From: Bacteroidaceae bacterium
Lineage (GTDB): Bacteria > Bacteroidota > Bacteroidia > Bacteroidales > Bacteroidaceae
Reading direction: 5' to 3'
DNA length: 64,000 bases
Assembly (NCBI GenBank): GCA_017547165.1
Contig: JAFYQK010000025.1
Coordinates: 310,001 to 374,000, forward strand
The translations under genes and the position numbers were made by a program. The notes below the pieces were generated by a model. That model saw only the letters and a program-made list of their open reading frames with translations. It searched no databases and had not been told where the DNA came from. This document shows positions 49,421 to 59,419 of the stretch, piece by piece. The first letter of the stretch is position 1. Each line of letters starts with the position of its first letter.

Positions 49421-51792
49421 AAAATCTGCGTGATGATGAATGCTACTAACCATGCTATGGCACATTGTGAGAATAGGACTATAATAGCCCAAATATTACC
49501 TAGTTCCCTGCGTATGGTAGCCATCGCCGCAATACATGGAGTATAGAGCAAACAGAATGCCATCATGGCATAGGCTGTTGTGGCATTGAATATTTCTGAA
49601 ATGGATACACCTGCAAATAAGGTATTTAGGGTACTCACAACAACTTCTTTTGCCAACATCCCGCTTACAAGCGATGTTACTATGCGCCAATCGCCCAATC
49701 CTAATGGACTAAACAAAGGTACCACAACGCCAGCAATTTTTGCCAACATGCTTTCGTCCTCCATACCGGGTTCTACCATTTGCAATTGGAATGTGAATGT
49801 TTGCATAAACCAAATTACAATGGAGGCGAGAAAAATAACAGTAAATGCTCGTCGCAAAAAATCATTTGCCTTATCCCAAAGGAGTCGGAATACATTTTGT
49901 GGCACGGGCAAACGATAGTTGGGCAACTCCATTACAAAGGGAACAGCCTCACCGCGGAACCATGTGTGTTTCATGGCAAGAGCAACTATTATACCAATAG
50001 TTATTCCCAAGAAATACAGACTTAACATAACAAGTGCGGCATTTTCAGGGAAGAAGGTTGCCGCAAAGAAAGCATAGATTGGAATTTTTGCCGTACATGA
50101 CATGAATGGGGTGAGCATGATAGTAAGGCGGCGGTCGCGAACGCTTGGCAAAGTTCGACTACTCATTACGCTTGGCACACTACACCCGAACCCTAATAGC
50201 AAGGGCACTATGCTTCGTCCCGAAAGTCCAAGTTTTCTCAATGGACGATCCATAACAAAGGCGATACGCGCCATGTATCCACTATCTTCCATTAGTGAAA
50301 GGGAAAAGAAAAGTATCAGGATAAGAGGCAGGAATACTATCACCGAACCAATACCCCCATAAATGCCATCAATGATGAGACTATGTATGGCTGGTGCAAT
50401 GTCTATGGAAGTAAGGAAAGATTCGGTGATTTCTACAATCCATTCAACGCCCAACTCCACCTGCTCTTGCAACCATGCACCAATACCATCGAAGGTCAAC
50501 CAAAAGACCAAGGCCATAATAATGACAAATGAAGGCAAGGCCGTCCATCGACCTGTGAGCAGTTTGTCGATCCATTGGCTTCGTACATATTCTTTTGTCT
50601 CGCGCGGGCGAACAACTGTGCGATGACAGATGCTCCTGATGAAATCAAATCTCATCGAAGCGATTGCCGCCTGACGGTCTAAACCCCGCTCTTCCTCCAT
50701 TTGGCATAGGATGTGTTCTACCGTATCATGCTCATTCTGACTTAATGCAAGTGCCTCCATAACAAGACTATCTCCTTCAATGAGTTTTGCCGCAGCAAAG
50801 CGAATGGGTAGTTTTGCTCTTTGTGCGTGATCCTCAATTAGATGCATTATGGCATGGAAGCAGCGATGAACCGCACCTCCGTTTTCCTGTGGAGAACAAT
50901 AATCGTGGCGCAAGGGCCCCTCTTGATAGCGTGCAACATGAATGGCATGGCGCACCACTTCGTCAACCCCCTCGTTACGCATAGCCGAAATAGGAACAAC
51001 GGGTATGCCCAGGAGTTGCTCCAACTCGTTGATACGTATGCTTCCGTGGTTGTTCTTTATCTCATCCATCATATTCAAGGCCAATACCATAGGTTTGCCC
51101 AACTCCATCAGTTGCATAGTGAGATAAAGGTTACGTTCTATGCAAGTGGCATCAATGATATTTATTATGGCAGAAGGATTTTCCTCAAGGATAAACTTTC
51201 GACTTACTATCTCTTCGTTTGTGTATGGAGAAAGAGAGTATATGCCTGGCAAGTCGGTAACCATTGTGTTGGGATAACCCTTTATGGCACCATCCTTGCG
51301 GTCTACGGTGACTCCTGGGAAGTTTCCCACATGCTGATTAAAACCAGTAAGCTGATTAAAAAGAGTTGTCTTTCCTGTGTTTTGATTTCCCACCAAAGCA
51401 AAGGTTAAACGGCGATCCTTCTCGGGACGCGGATTATTAAGATCACGCCCCTCGGCTTTCTCCTGCTCCTCATGATAATGTCCTCCCTCACCCAAACCAG
51501 GATGTTGTGGTTCAGGAGAGGATGCAATGTCTTGCTCCTGTTTTGAAATAGGCGAGTGAAGTATTTTCCCAATCTCTATCTTGCGTGCATCGTCGCGACG
51601 AAGTGTGAGTTCGTAGTCATGTATTCTCAATTCCATCGGGTCGCCCATTGGAGCAAACTTCACCAGTGTCACTGGCACTCCAGGAAGAACTCCCATGTCG
51701 AGAAAATGTTGGCGGAGCGAACCATTACCACCTACACTTGATATCGTGGCCGTTTGTCCGGTTTTTAAATCAGCAAGAGTCATATTTCTCAA
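49417..51792 (-). CDS. feoB: Fused FeoA-FeoB ferrous iron transporter
   Basis: Protein of 791 residues. Residues 1-75 are FeoA-like (SH3-type). After a flexible linker (~76-128, rich in Glu/Pro/Gly) comes the FeoB G domain: G1 GNQNTGKTT (135-143), then FPGVTVD and DLPGIYSLSPYT with G2/G3, and a helical domain. The membrane part has eight or more helices with the Cys in the LLGFGCSVPSVMSSR region of the pore. It imports Fe2+ under reducing conditions. Separate feoA genes are more common in other phyla; the fusion is usual in Bacteroidetes. It follows the guanine deaminase-like gene by 23 bases. Confidence 0.95.
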   Translation of the reverse strand: MRNMTLADLKTGQTATISSVGGNGSLRQHFLDMGVLPGVPVTLVKFAPMGDPMELRIHDYELTLRRDDARKIEIGKILHSPISKQEQDIASSPEPQHPGLGEGGHYHEEQEKAEGRDLNNPRPEKDRRLTFALVGNQNTGKTTLFNQLTGFNQHVGNFPGVTVDRKDGAIKGYPNTMVTDLPGIYSLSPYTNEEIVSRKFILEENPSAIINIIDATCIERNLYLTMQLMELGKPMVLALNMMDEIKNNHGSIRINELEQLLGIPVVPISAMRNEGVDEVVRHAIHVARYQEGPLRHDYCSPQENGGAVHRCFHAIMHLIEDHAQRAKLPIRFAAAKLIEGDSLVMEALALSQNEHDTVEHILCQMEEERGLDRQAAIASMRFDFIRSICHRTVVRPRETKEYVRSQWIDKLLTGRWTALPSFVIIMALVFWLTFDGIGAWLQEQVELGVEWIVEITESFLTSIDIAPAIHSLIIDGIYGGIGSVIVFLPLILILFFSLSLMEDSGYMARIAFVMDRPLRKLGLSGRSIVPLLLGFGCSVPSVMSSRTLPSVRDRRLTIMLTPFMSCTAKIPIYAFFAATFFPENAALVMLSLYFLGITIGIIVALAMKHTWFRGEAVPFVMELPNYRLPVPQNVFRLLWDKANDFLRRAFTVIFLASIVIWFMQTFTFQLQMVEPGMEDESMLAKIAGVVVPLFSPLGLGDWRIVTSLVSGMLAKEVVVSTLNTLFAGVSISEIFNATTAYAMMAFCLLYTPCIAAMATIRRELGNIWAIIVLFSQCAIAWLVAFIITQIL

Positions 51793-51815
51793 TATGTGAT
51801 ATATGGTTTCTATTG

Positions 51816-52304
51816 TCAGTATTCTATTTTGTCATCTTTTAATTCCCAACATCGGAAAGCCTCCTGAGCCTCGTCACGCATCATCCCCCAAATTGGGATA
51901 AAACGATATTCGTATGGGGTATTTATTTCCCGATAGATGAAGTCATCACCAAATCCAATACTATCGGCATCCTGTTTAGTGTTGCCGTAGTATATAGCTT
52001 TAACCCCGGCCCAATATAAGGCCGAAAGGCACATTGGGCAAGGCTCGCACGAGGTGTAGCAAATACAATCATGTAATTTGAAGTTTCCTAAGGTTTGGCA
52101 TGCTGCCCGAATAGCGCTCACTTCGGCATGGGCTGTTGGGTCATTTAGTGCCGTAACTCGATTTACTCCTGTTGCCACAACCTTGCCTTCGTGAACAATC
52201 ACGGCCCCAAAAGGTCCACCACCATTCTTTACATTCTCAATGCTCAAATCAATGGCCATTTGCATAAATTTGCGGTCGGTTTCTGTAGGTTGCCTCTGTT
52301 TCAT
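51816..52304 (-). CDS. Cytidine-deaminase-fold nucleobase deaminase, guanine deaminase-like
   Basis: 162 residues. The zinc site is HAEVSAI (His/Glu) with PCxxC in SCEPCPMCLSALYW. The family of short guanine deaminases and tRNA adenosine deaminases share this; the ending GDDFIYREINTPYEYR resembles GuaD (guanine to xanthine) rather than TadA. It stands 23 bases ahead of feoAB in the same direction, an unusual pairing probably without functional link. Confidence 0.88.
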   Translation of the reverse strand: MKQRQPTETDRKFMQMAIDLSIENVKNGGGPFGAVIVHEGKVVATGVNRVTALNDPTAHAEVSAIRAACQTLGNFKLHDCICYTSCEPCPMCLSALYWAGVKAIYYGNTKQDADSIGFGDDFIYREINTPYEYRFIPIWGMMRDEAQEAFRCWELKDDKIEY

Positions 52305-52332
52305 AATAGTGGGGTGTTAGGTATGACGATGT

Positions 52333-52364
52333 CAAAGTTACGATTATGTCCGGTATTTAGCAAA
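52333..52364 (-). promoter_or_regulatory. Promoter of the guanine deaminase-like gene
   Basis: On the minus strand TTTG (52364-52361), 20 bases, TAACTTTG (52340-52333); leader ~25 bases. Possibly drives feoAB too. Confidence 0.72.
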
Positions 52365-52510
52365 GGAAATCGGTTAAAATGCCAATAATCCTCAATAGTT
52401 TACCTTTAAAATCACTAATTTTAGGTATGGCAAAAGTCTCTTGATGACTAGGAATTAGGCATGACATATAATTGTAGTAGCAATATGTAAAAATGAATAT
52501 TACAAGATAA

Positions 52511-52542
52511 TTTGTATATTCGGGTTCATAGTTGTAACTTTG
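52511..52542 (+). promoter_or_regulatory. Promoter of the small M16 protease, leaderless
   Basis: TTTG (52511-52514), 20 bases, TAACTTTG (52535-52542). The ATG at 52548 follows after 5 bases, so the mRNA should start at or beside the start codon. It excludes the in-frame start at 52512. Confidence 0.75.
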
Positions 52543-52547
52543 TGGGC

Positions 52548-53771
52548 ATGGAAAAAATAATTTTAGAGAATGGTCTCAGGATTGTGTGCGCCTCGAGTCC
52601 AACCGATACTATATATTTAGGTCTGGCTATGGATGCTGGTACCAGAGACGAACTAGATTCAGAGAGCGGAATGGCGCATTTTGCCGAGCATCTAAGTTTC
52701 AAGGGAACTGACAAGCGTACTTCCCGCCAGATTATTACGAGAATGGAGTCGGTAGGCGGTGATTTGAATGCTTTCACCGGTAAGGAGGAAACAGTATATT
52801 ATTGCACATGCCAGAAGGAACATTTTGCTCGTGCGGTAGATTTGTTGTTTGATGTTGTCTTCGGGAGTGTCTATCCTAAGGAGGAGATGGAGAAAGAGGT
52901 GGAGGTTGTTATTGATGAGATAGAGAGCTACAATGATTCTCCCTCCGAACTAATTTACGATGATTTTGAAGCAATGCTGTTTCCTGAGCATCCATTGGGT
53001 AGAAGCATTCTTGGCAATGCAGAACGTCTTCGCCAGTATCAAACGGATGATGTTGTGCGTTTTGCTCATCGAATGTATCTGCCTGAAAATGCAGTTCTAT
53101 TTGTTTATGGAAATGTTGATATGAAGACAATACTTCGACGCCTCCCAAACAAAGCATTGTCTCGCCTCAAACACCATAATGTTTTGCCTCAATCACCGTA
53201 TTGTCTTCTTTGCGACTATGTGCCGATGCATAAGGTGATACATAAAGACACCCATCAGGCTCATATAATGATGGGAGCTAGAGCATATGGAGGTGCCCAT
53301 CCAAGTCATCTTGCTTTGTTCATGGCTAATAATATACTTGGCGGACCAGGACTGAGTAGTAGACTGAATTTGGCATTAAGGGAGAGATATGGTCTCGTCT
53401 ATACTGTAGAGAGTTCCCTCACCACCTATACCGATACTGGCGTGTGGGCCGTATATTTCGGTTGCGATCATAAGGATGTTGACCATTGTAAACGATTGGT
53501 CAAAAATGAGTTGAAACGATTGTGTGCTGCTCCTCTTTCAGAAAAAGCCCTCAAGGCAGCTAAACGTCAGATTATAGGTCAGATTTCTCTTTCTTACGAT
53601 AATTTTGAAAGTGTTGCCATAGGTATGGGTAAACGTATGCTTCATTATGGGAAGACCCAGACGAAGGAGGAATTTGTAGCACGTATTCAGGCACTAACGG
53701 CCGAAAAGGTATTGTGTGCGGCGAGGGAAATTTTCAATCCGGAACAACTAACCATTCTGGAGTACAAGTAA
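52548..53771 (+). CDS. Single-unit M16 zinc protease
   Basis: 407 residues from ATG 52548. The zinc motif HFAEH (44-48) is in MAHFAEHLSFKGT, with third ligand Glu in EKEVEVVIDEIESY. No signal peptide, so cytoplasmic; similar to processing-peptidase-like (PqqL/YmxG) proteins with one N and one C domain. Its last 38 bases overlap the convergent pseudouridine synthase gene. Confidence 0.92.
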   Translation: MEKIILENGLRIVCASSPTDTIYLGLAMDAGTRDELDSESGMAHFAEHLSFKGTDKRTSRQIITRMESVGGDLNAFTGKEETVYYCTCQKEHFARAVDLLFDVVFGSVYPKEEMEKEVEVVIDEIESYNDSPSELIYDDFEAMLFPEHPLGRSILGNAERLRQYQTDDVVRFAHRMYLPENAVLFVYGNVDMKTILRRLPNKALSRLKHHNVLPQSPYCLLCDYVPMHKVIHKDTHQAHIMMGARAYGGAHPSHLALFMANNILGGPGLSSRLNLALRERYGLVYTVESSLTTYTDTGVWAVYFGCDHKDVDHCKRLVKNELKRLCAAPLSEKALKAAKRQIIGQISLSYDNFESVAIGMGKRMLHYGKTQTKEEFVARIQALTAEKVLCAAREIFNPEQLTILEYK

Positions 53772-55062
53772 AACACATCTGCTTTTTGCTGACAGGGTGT
53801 AAGAATATGAGTTGTGAAGCGTTTAGCATTAAGCGTTCTGATGAGTTTAATGCTTTCAACACCTCTTCACTTGACAAGGATGAGGCGCCATTGCTGTTTG
53901 CTCCATATAGTCTGTCACCAAGTATTGGGTTGCCTAATCCCTTGGCCATGTGTACTCTCAACTGATGCGTGCGCCCTGTTAATGGCCAAAGCTTGATGTA
54001 CGCATGACCATTAATGTTCTTTTCTACACGATAATGCGTCTTTGCGTCTTTGCCGTTTTTGAAATCAATAACCTGTTTGGGACGGTTGCTAATGTCAGGG
54101 CATAGAGGCAATGTAATCTCGCCTTCCTCTCCACAAGTCATCTCCCGCTCCAATACTGCATCGTATTGCTTCTTGGTGATACGTTGCTCAAACTGACTTC
54201 GGAGTTCTCGTTGTATATCAAGAGTTTTGGCCAAGACCATTAGTCCGCTGGTATCTTGGTCCAGACGGTGTACTGAAAGGCATTTTGTTATACTCTCAAC
54301 CGAGGGAAGATTGTTTTTGCCAGGCACGGAAAGTAGCCCCGAAGGTTTTTCAATTACCATCAGAAACTCGTCTTCAAAAATAATCTTCAACCTCTCCATA
54401 AGGCTATTATAGTACATTAATCGAGGGTCTTCTTCAGCATTTAAACCCTTGAGCATGTGGGCAAGGATGGGACGGCAACGGCTTATGCATGGGGGATAGA
54501 ACTTATTGTCAGCCGAGTTCCATTCGGCAATGGCAAGAGGTTTTATTCCTTTTCTGTAAGCTTCTTGTAATAATTTTGGAGCACAACAATCTCCCGCTCC
54601 TCCTGGTGGTACCGAGGGAGCAAACATATCAAGAAGATTTGTCTGCTCGCCACATGCATTGCTGATGGTGTATCTGCTAAAGAGCCACCGTTGAAGAGCT
54701 CGGGAACGGTTCTTGCGCTCAAAGCGTAATTCACATATTTCCCGGGCCGAAGCTTTGCCGGAATCCAAATGTTTGTTTATTGCACTTATTTCTGCCTCCT
54801 CCTTTAGGAAATATCTGCCATCTCCCTCTTGTATGTCAAAGATAGGAGGAACAAATCCTGGTTGGCACGTTTTGCCTCCTAGGGTGCCAGAAAAAGCAGC
54901 AAGATAGGATATGTCTTCTGCTACATCCTTATCCTTGTATATGAGTACACCAAACATCTTGCCTTCAGCAATGTCCTTTTGCCATTCTGGTTGTGAGAGA
55001 TAATAATTTCTAACCTTTTCTATAGCAGGAAGGCAACGATCATCAAGTGAATATATTTTCAT
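53734..55062 (-). CDS. RluA-family pseudouridine synthase
   Basis: 442 residues. The catalytic domain is C-terminal: HRLDQDTSGLMVLA (265-278) has catalytic Asp268, with LRSQFEQRITKKQYDAV and KLWPLTGRTHQLRVHMA downstream. The N-terminal ~230 residues are specific to a Bacteroidetes subfamily and contain PPGGAGDCCAPKLLQEAY. It isomerises uridines in rRNA or tRNA; the site is not identifiable. Its stop overlaps the 3' end of the opposite-strand M16 gene by 38 bases. The wbqC gene overlaps its start by 4 bases. Confidence 0.9.
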   Translation of the reverse strand: MKIYSLDDRCLPAIEKVRNYYLSQPEWQKDIAEGKMFGVLIYKDKDVAEDISYLAAFSGTLGGKTCQPGFVPPIFDIQEGDGRYFLKEEAEISAINKHLDSGKASAREICELRFERKNRSRALQRWLFSRYTISNACGEQTNLLDMFAPSVPPGGAGDCCAPKLLQEAYRKGIKPLAIAEWNSADNKFYPPCISRCRPILAHMLKGLNAEEDPRLMYYNSLMERLKIIFEDEFLMVIEKPSGLLSVPGKNNLPSVESITKCLSVHRLDQDTSGLMVLAKTLDIQRELRSQFEQRITKKQYDAVLEREMTCGEEGEITLPLCPDISNRPKQVIDFKNGKDAKTHYRVEKNINGHAYIKLWPLTGRTHQLRVHMAKGLGNPILGDRLYGANSNGASSLSSEEVLKALNSSERLMLNASQLIFLHPVSKKQMCFTCTPEWLVVPD

Positions 55063-55574
55063 AAATAATAGACCGATTCAGGTCCCAAGTTGAACAGAAG
55101 ATCAACGATACTAAGGTTAGGTATGAAACCGTGTTTAGAAGCAAATACCTGGTAATAAGGTATCTCAGTAGATACTGATTTTTTTAATAAAGGTAATGGA
55201 TCGATGAGGCGCATTACGGTATGGTGTAGGTCCTCGTTGAAATGGGCTAAAAGTTCCCAATTGCGTTCGTGGTAGAAGGGATAAAAGTCCTCTTCGTAAT
55301 ACTCAAAATATGGTGTTTGCCTGTAACTGGAGACTAGCGCGTTCCAATGCTGGTGACGCCAATTGCCATGCTCTGATATCAAAATCTCACCAACTGGTGT
55401 GCGACCATGCGGATTCACTATGGGAATGGTCAAAGCTAAAGCGCCATTCGGCGAATCAATGCAACACCTGTTCATGTATGTTTGCTTGCGGTAGGCAACA
55501 GACAGATCAATAGTTTCCTGTCCGCGAAGTAATCTCTTGTAGTGCTCTATTGAACCTAAATATGCTGTGGTCAT
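55059..55574 (-). CDS. WbqC-family protein
   Basis: 171 residues, cytoplasmic. The WbqC pattern is visible: YLGSIEHYKRL at the start, DLSVAYRKQTYMNRCCI, LTIPIV, and HQHWNALVSSYRQTPYFEYYE in the middle. Members are linked to polysaccharide or sugar metabolism but the reaction is not established; in Bacteroides it often neighbours lepB. The ATG overlaps the following pseudouridine synthase start in an ATGA arrangement. Confidence 0.87.
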   Translation of the reverse strand: MTTAYLGSIEHYKRLLRGQETIDLSVAYRKQTYMNRCCIDSPNGALALTIPIVNPHGRTPVGEILISEHGNWRHQHWNALVSSYRQTPYFEYYEEDFYPFYHERNWELLAHFNEDLHHTVMRLIDPLPLLKKSVSTEIPYYQVFASKHGFIPNLSIVDLLFNLGPESVYYL

Positions 55575-55578
55575 AAAG

Positions 55579-55609
55579 CAAAATTATAACATTTTATCAC
55601 CTTGACAAA
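55579..55609 (-). promoter_or_regulatory. Promoter of wbqC, leaderless
   Basis: On the minus strand TTTG (55609-55606), 19 bases, TAATTTTG (55586-55579). The ATG follows after 4 bases (CTTT). Confidence 0.74.
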
Positions 55610-55693
55610 GAGAAAATGTGTCTTTTTATTAAAAGATGTGTTGTAAAATGACATTTTTAATATTTGAGCGGTAAAAAAGTATAATAAAAATGC

Positions 55694-55701
55694 TACCTTT
55701 G
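55694..55701 (+). promoter_or_regulatory. -7 box of the GNAT-like gene
   Basis: TACCTTTG, 36 bases before the ATG at 55738; the nearest TTTG upstream is 27 bases away, so the -33 box is weak. Confidence 0.5.
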
Positions 55702-55737
55702 TGATGATTAATAGTTATATGCATACCATTCAATAAT

Positions 55738-56895
55738 ATGTCAGAACTTATCATAAAGCGAATCTCGTCAAAAAAGGATTTGAAGCATTTTGTTCGCTTC
55801 AACTTTACCTTGTATAAAGATTGCCCCCATGCTGTGCCCGACTTGTTAGAGGATACATTGAGCAGTTTTAATCGCAAGAAGAATGCGGCTTTTGATTTTT
55901 GTGATGCTGAATTCTTTTTGGCTATCAGAGAAGGTGCTATAGTGGGACGTGTGGTTGCTATAATCAACAACAGAGCCAATCAAAAGTGGGGGATGAAGAA
56001 GGTGCGCTTTGGCTGGATAGATTTTGTTGATGATAAAGAAGTGAGTAAGGCTCTGCTTGATGCTGTTGAAGAGTGGGGTAGAGAGCGTGGTATGGATACG
56101 ATTGTTGGACCATTAGGTTTTACTGATCTTGACCCAGAGGGAATGTTGTTTGAAGGATACGATAGGGCAGGTTCTATGTATACCATCTATAATTATCCAT
56201 ATTATAACGAACATCTAAAAGCACTCGGTTTTGAGGAAGATGCTGTGTGGGTTGATAGAATCATCAGTGTTCCCCAAAAAGATGGTGAGCACTCGGCCAA
56301 CCAACAGAAATTTTTCCGGGTGGCCAAACTTGTCCAGGACAGATATGGTTTTAAGATTCGCAAGTTCAAGAGTAAACAGGACTTGCGCAGTAGTGGATAT
56401 GTCTTTAAGTTATTTGAGATAATAAATACTTCCTACAAAGACCTCTATGGATATAGCAATATGAGCAAGAGGCAGATGGAAAGTTATGCTCAGATCTATT
56501 TGCCTTTGTTGGATCATCGACTAATCTCTGTGGTTGAGAATAAGGAGGGGGAACCTATTGCAGTAGGTGTATGTATGCCAAATCTTACCAAAGCAATACA
56601 AAAGGCGAAATCTAAGTTATTCCCATTTGGATGGTGGCACATACTTAAGGCCCTAAAGTGGAAGCGTAGTAAAATTATTGATTTGCTGCTTATTGGTGCC
56701 TTGCCTGAATATCAGGATACAGGTTGTATAAGTTTGTTGTTTGCTGACCTTATTCCAACCGCACAGGATATGGGATTTGAGGTTGCCGAATGTTGCCCTC
56801 AGTTAGAATCCAATACTAAGGCCTTGAGTGTATGGCGTTCGTTGGATAGCGAGGTGATAAAGAGACGTCACACTTGGAAGAAGTCTATTGACTGA
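55738..56895 (+). CDS. GNAT-fold acyltransferase-like protein
   Basis: 385 residues. The first ~170 residues look like an acetyltransferase core: FLAIREGAIVGRVVAIINN (~60-78) then DAVEEWGRERGMDTIVGPLGFTDLD and YDRAGSMYTIYNYPYY. Later segments (PLLDHRLISVVENKEGEPIAVGVCMPNL and TGCISLLFADLIPTAQDMG) repeat the pattern, so there may be a second GNAT-like domain. The acyl substrate is unknown. It is common in Bacteroidetes and stands alone here. Confidence 0.7.
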   Translation: MSELIIKRISSKKDLKHFVRFNFTLYKDCPHAVPDLLEDTLSSFNRKKNAAFDFCDAEFFLAIREGAIVGRVVAIINNRANQKWGMKKVRFGWIDFVDDKEVSKALLDAVEEWGRERGMDTIVGPLGFTDLDPEGMLFEGYDRAGSMYTIYNYPYYNEHLKALGFEEDAVWVDRIISVPQKDGEHSANQQKFFRVAKLVQDRYGFKIRKFKSKQDLRSSGYVFKLFEIINTSYKDLYGYSNMSKRQMESYAQIYLPLLDHRLISVVENKEGEPIAVGVCMPNLTKAIQKAKSKLFPFGWWHILKALKWKRSKIIDLLLIGALPEYQDTGCISLLFADLIPTAQDMGFEVAECCPQLESNTKALSVWRSLDSEVIKRRHTWKKSID

Positions 56896-56950
56896 CCAGT
56901 AAGTGTCCACTTAAAATAAAATACAGATAGAACTCGCATTAAGTCTTATC

Positions 56951-58966
56951 ATGGAAGAACTCATAGAAGGAACCGAACAGGAACATATCATCTACGACGA
57001 GGAAAATATTCGCCACCTCTCGGATATGGAACACGTGCGTACTCGTCCTGGCATGTACATCGGCCGTTTGGGCGATGGACAGCAGGCTGAGGATGGTATT
57101 TATGTGCTTCTTAAGGAGGTTATCGATAATAGTATCGACGAATTCAAGATGAATGCTGGTAAACGCATTGAAGTAGAAATAGTAGATAAACTTCGTGCGA
57201 GTATTCGTGACTATGGTCGTGGTATACCTCAAGGCAAGTTAGTTGAGGCAGTTTCCATGCTCAACACTGGTGGTAAGTATGACTCAAAGGCATTCAAAAA
57301 GAGTGTCGGACTTAATGGTGTCGGTCTAAAAGCAGTTAATGCCCTAAGTAGTCACTTCGAAGCCCACTCATATCGCGATGGTCAAGTCAGGAAAACTGTT
57401 TTCGAAAAGGGAATTCTTGTTAGTGATGTCACCGAACCCACTCAGGATGAGAATGGTACATATATATTCTTCGAACCTGACCATACGCTCTTCAAGCACT
57501 ATAAATTCAGAGATGAGTTTATAGAAACAATGCTACGCAACTATACTTATCTGAATATCGGTTTGACCATTATGTTTAATGGCAGAAGGATTCATTCGCG
57601 CGATGGATTGTCCGATTTGTTAAACGATAGGATGGACTATGATGCTCTCTATCCAATCTGTCATCTTCGTGGTGAGGATATAGAGATTGCTTTTACCCAT
57701 ACAAAGCAAAATGGTGAGGAGTATTACTCTTTCGTAAATGGTCAGCATACTACTCTTGGCGGTACTCATCAGGCGGCGTTCAAAAAATACGTAGCAGAAG
57801 TCATCAAAGATTACTCCGGTAAGAATTTCGAATATGTTGATATCCGTAATGGTATTGTGGCAGCTATAAGTATCAACATTCAGGAACCAATGTTTGAGAG
57901 TCAGACAAAAGTGAAATTAGGTTCACAGACTACGGCTCCTGAGGGTGGCATTAGCATTGATAAATTCATAGGTGATTTTGTAAAGGAGCAAGTTGATAAT
58001 TTCTTGCACAAGAATACCGACATCGCCGACATCATCCTCGCCAAAGTTCAAGAAAGTGAGAAGATACGAAAGGAGATGGCTGGCGTTGCCAAGAAGGCGC
58101 GCGAGATGAGTAAGAAGGCCAATCTTCACAATAGAAAATTAAGAGATTGCCGAGTGCATTTATCTGATGCCCGTGGAACCCAACAGGAGGAGTCTTGTAT
58201 ATTCATCACCGAGGGTGACTCTGCGAGTGGTAGTATTACCAAGAGCCGAGATGTCAATACTCAGGCTGTATTCTCTTTGCGAGGCAAGCCCTTGAACTGT
58301 TTCGGAATGACCAAAAAGGTTTGTTACGAGAACGAGGAGTTTAATCTTCTTCAAGCTGCGTTGAATATTGAAGACGGATTAGATGGGCTTAGATATAATA
58401 AAGTTATTGTGGCAACCGATGCCGATGTCGATGGCATGCATATTCGTCTGCTGATGATTACGTTCTTTTTACAGTTTTTCCCCGAACTTGTAAAGAAGGG
58501 TCATGTGTATATTTTGCAGACCCCACTTTTCCGTATAAGAAACAAAAAGACAAGGGTAAGCAAAAAGAAAATAGAGGCCATAGAACAAGAGTTGAAGGCT
58601 TATGATGAAGGGAACGAACTTGAGTCTGAATCTGAGACGGGAAATTCTGGTCACAAAAGACACATTTCATTTGGCAATGATTTCATCACGCAATACTGCT
58701 ATAGTGAGGAAGAGCGCCTTCAGGCTATTGCAGACCTTGGACCTGATCCAGAAATAACCCGATTCAAAGGTTTGGGTGAGATTAGTCCCGACGAGTTTAA
58801 AAATTTCATTGGTGCCGATATCCGTTTGGAAAAAGTTCGTCTCAACAAGAGCGATCAGGTGGCAGAACTACTCGAATATTATATGGGTAAGAATACCATG
58901 GAACGCCAGAACTTTATCATTGACAATTTGGTTATCGAGGAGGATATCGCAGAAGATTATGAATAA
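56951..58966 (+). CDS. parE: DNA topoisomerase IV subunit B
   Basis: 671 residues. The GHKL ATPase shows the N box [17 protein letters not shown] and the lid [17 protein letters not shown]; the Toprim domain has [16 protein letters not shown] and [19 protein letters not shown]. It pairs with ParC (not in the window) to separate linked chromosomes. Sequence points to the type IIA B subunit with a ParE-like short C-terminus; GyrB cannot be excluded by eye. The coaD start lies within its last 8 bases, so the two are coupled. Confidence 0.92.
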   Translation: MEELIEGTEQEHIIYDEENIRHLSDMEHVRTRPGMYIGRLGDGQQAEDGIYVLLKEVIDNSIDEFKMNAGKRIEVEIVDKLRASIRDYGRGIPQGKLVEAVSMLNTGGKYDSKAFKKSVGLNGVGLKAVNALSSHFEAHSYRDGQVRKTVFEKGILVSDVTEPTQDENGTYIFFEPDHTLFKHYKFRDEFIETMLRNYTYLNIGLTIMFNGRRIHSRDGLSDLLNDRMDYDALYPICHLRGEDIEIAFTHTKQNGEEYYSFVNGQHTTLGGTHQAAFKKYVAEVIKDYSGKNFEYVDIRNGIVAAISINIQEPMFESQTKVKLGSQTTAPEGGISIDKFIGDFVKEQVDNFLHKNTDIADIILAKVQESEKIRKEMAGVAKKAREMSKKANLHNRKLRDCRVHLSDARGTQQEESCIFITEGDSASGSITKSRDVNTQAVFSLRGKPLNCFGMTKKVCYENEEFNLLQAALNIEDGLDGLRYNKVIVATDADVDGMHIRLLMITFFLQFFPELVKKGHVYILQTPLFRIRNKKTRVSKKKIEAIEQELKAYDEGNELESESETGNSGHKRHISFGNDFITQYCYSEEERLQAIADLGPDPEITRFKGLGEISPDEFKNFIGADIRLEKVRLNKSDQVAELLEYYMGKNTMERQNFIIDNLVIEEDIAEDYE

Positions 58967-59417
58967 GGTCGTTTTCCCAGGATCTTTTGACCCCTTCACT
59001 ATAGGTCATGCTAATTTGGTTGATAGGGCACAAAAGCTTTTTGACCAGGTTATTATAGCCATTGGTTATAATGAACAAAAGGCAGGTTGGTTACCTGTTG
59101 ATGAGAGAGTGCGTGCCTTAAAAGAACTGTATAAGGACAATCCTCGTATTATTGTAGAGAAATACACTGGTCTTACCGTGGATTTTGCCCAATCTATTGG
59201 TTCTCGATTCATATTGCGAGGTGTGCGCTCTGTGAAGGATTATGAGTACGAACTGGGTATTGCAGATATTAATGCAAGATTGGCTGATGTTGAAACCGTA
59301 GTACTTCTTGCAGATCCCTCTATCTCGGGTATTTCCAGCAGTGTGGTGCGCGAATTGTTCCACTTTGGGCGCGATATCAACCCATGGTTGCCTCTTGGTT
59401 TAAATTATAAGATTTGA
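58959..59417 (+). CDS. coaD: Pantetheine-phosphate adenylyltransferase
   Basis: 152 residues from ATG 58959 ([13 protein letters not shown]); the frame is open upstream but that part is parE. The PPAT signature [14 protein letters not shown] with the T/HxGH-type ATP motif and the C-terminal [12 protein letters not shown] are clear. It joins ATP and phosphopantetheine to make dephospho-CoA. It overlaps parE by 8 bases and is followed by the S41 protease after 2 bases. Confidence 0.95.
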   Translation: MNKVVFPGSFDPFTIGHANLVDRAQKLFDQVIIAIGYNEQKAGWLPVDERVRALKELYKDNPRIIVEKYTGLTVDFAQSIGSRFILRGVRSVKDYEYELGIADINARLADVETVVLLADPSISGISSSVVRELFHFGRDINPWLPLGLNYKI

Positions 59418-59419
59418 AG

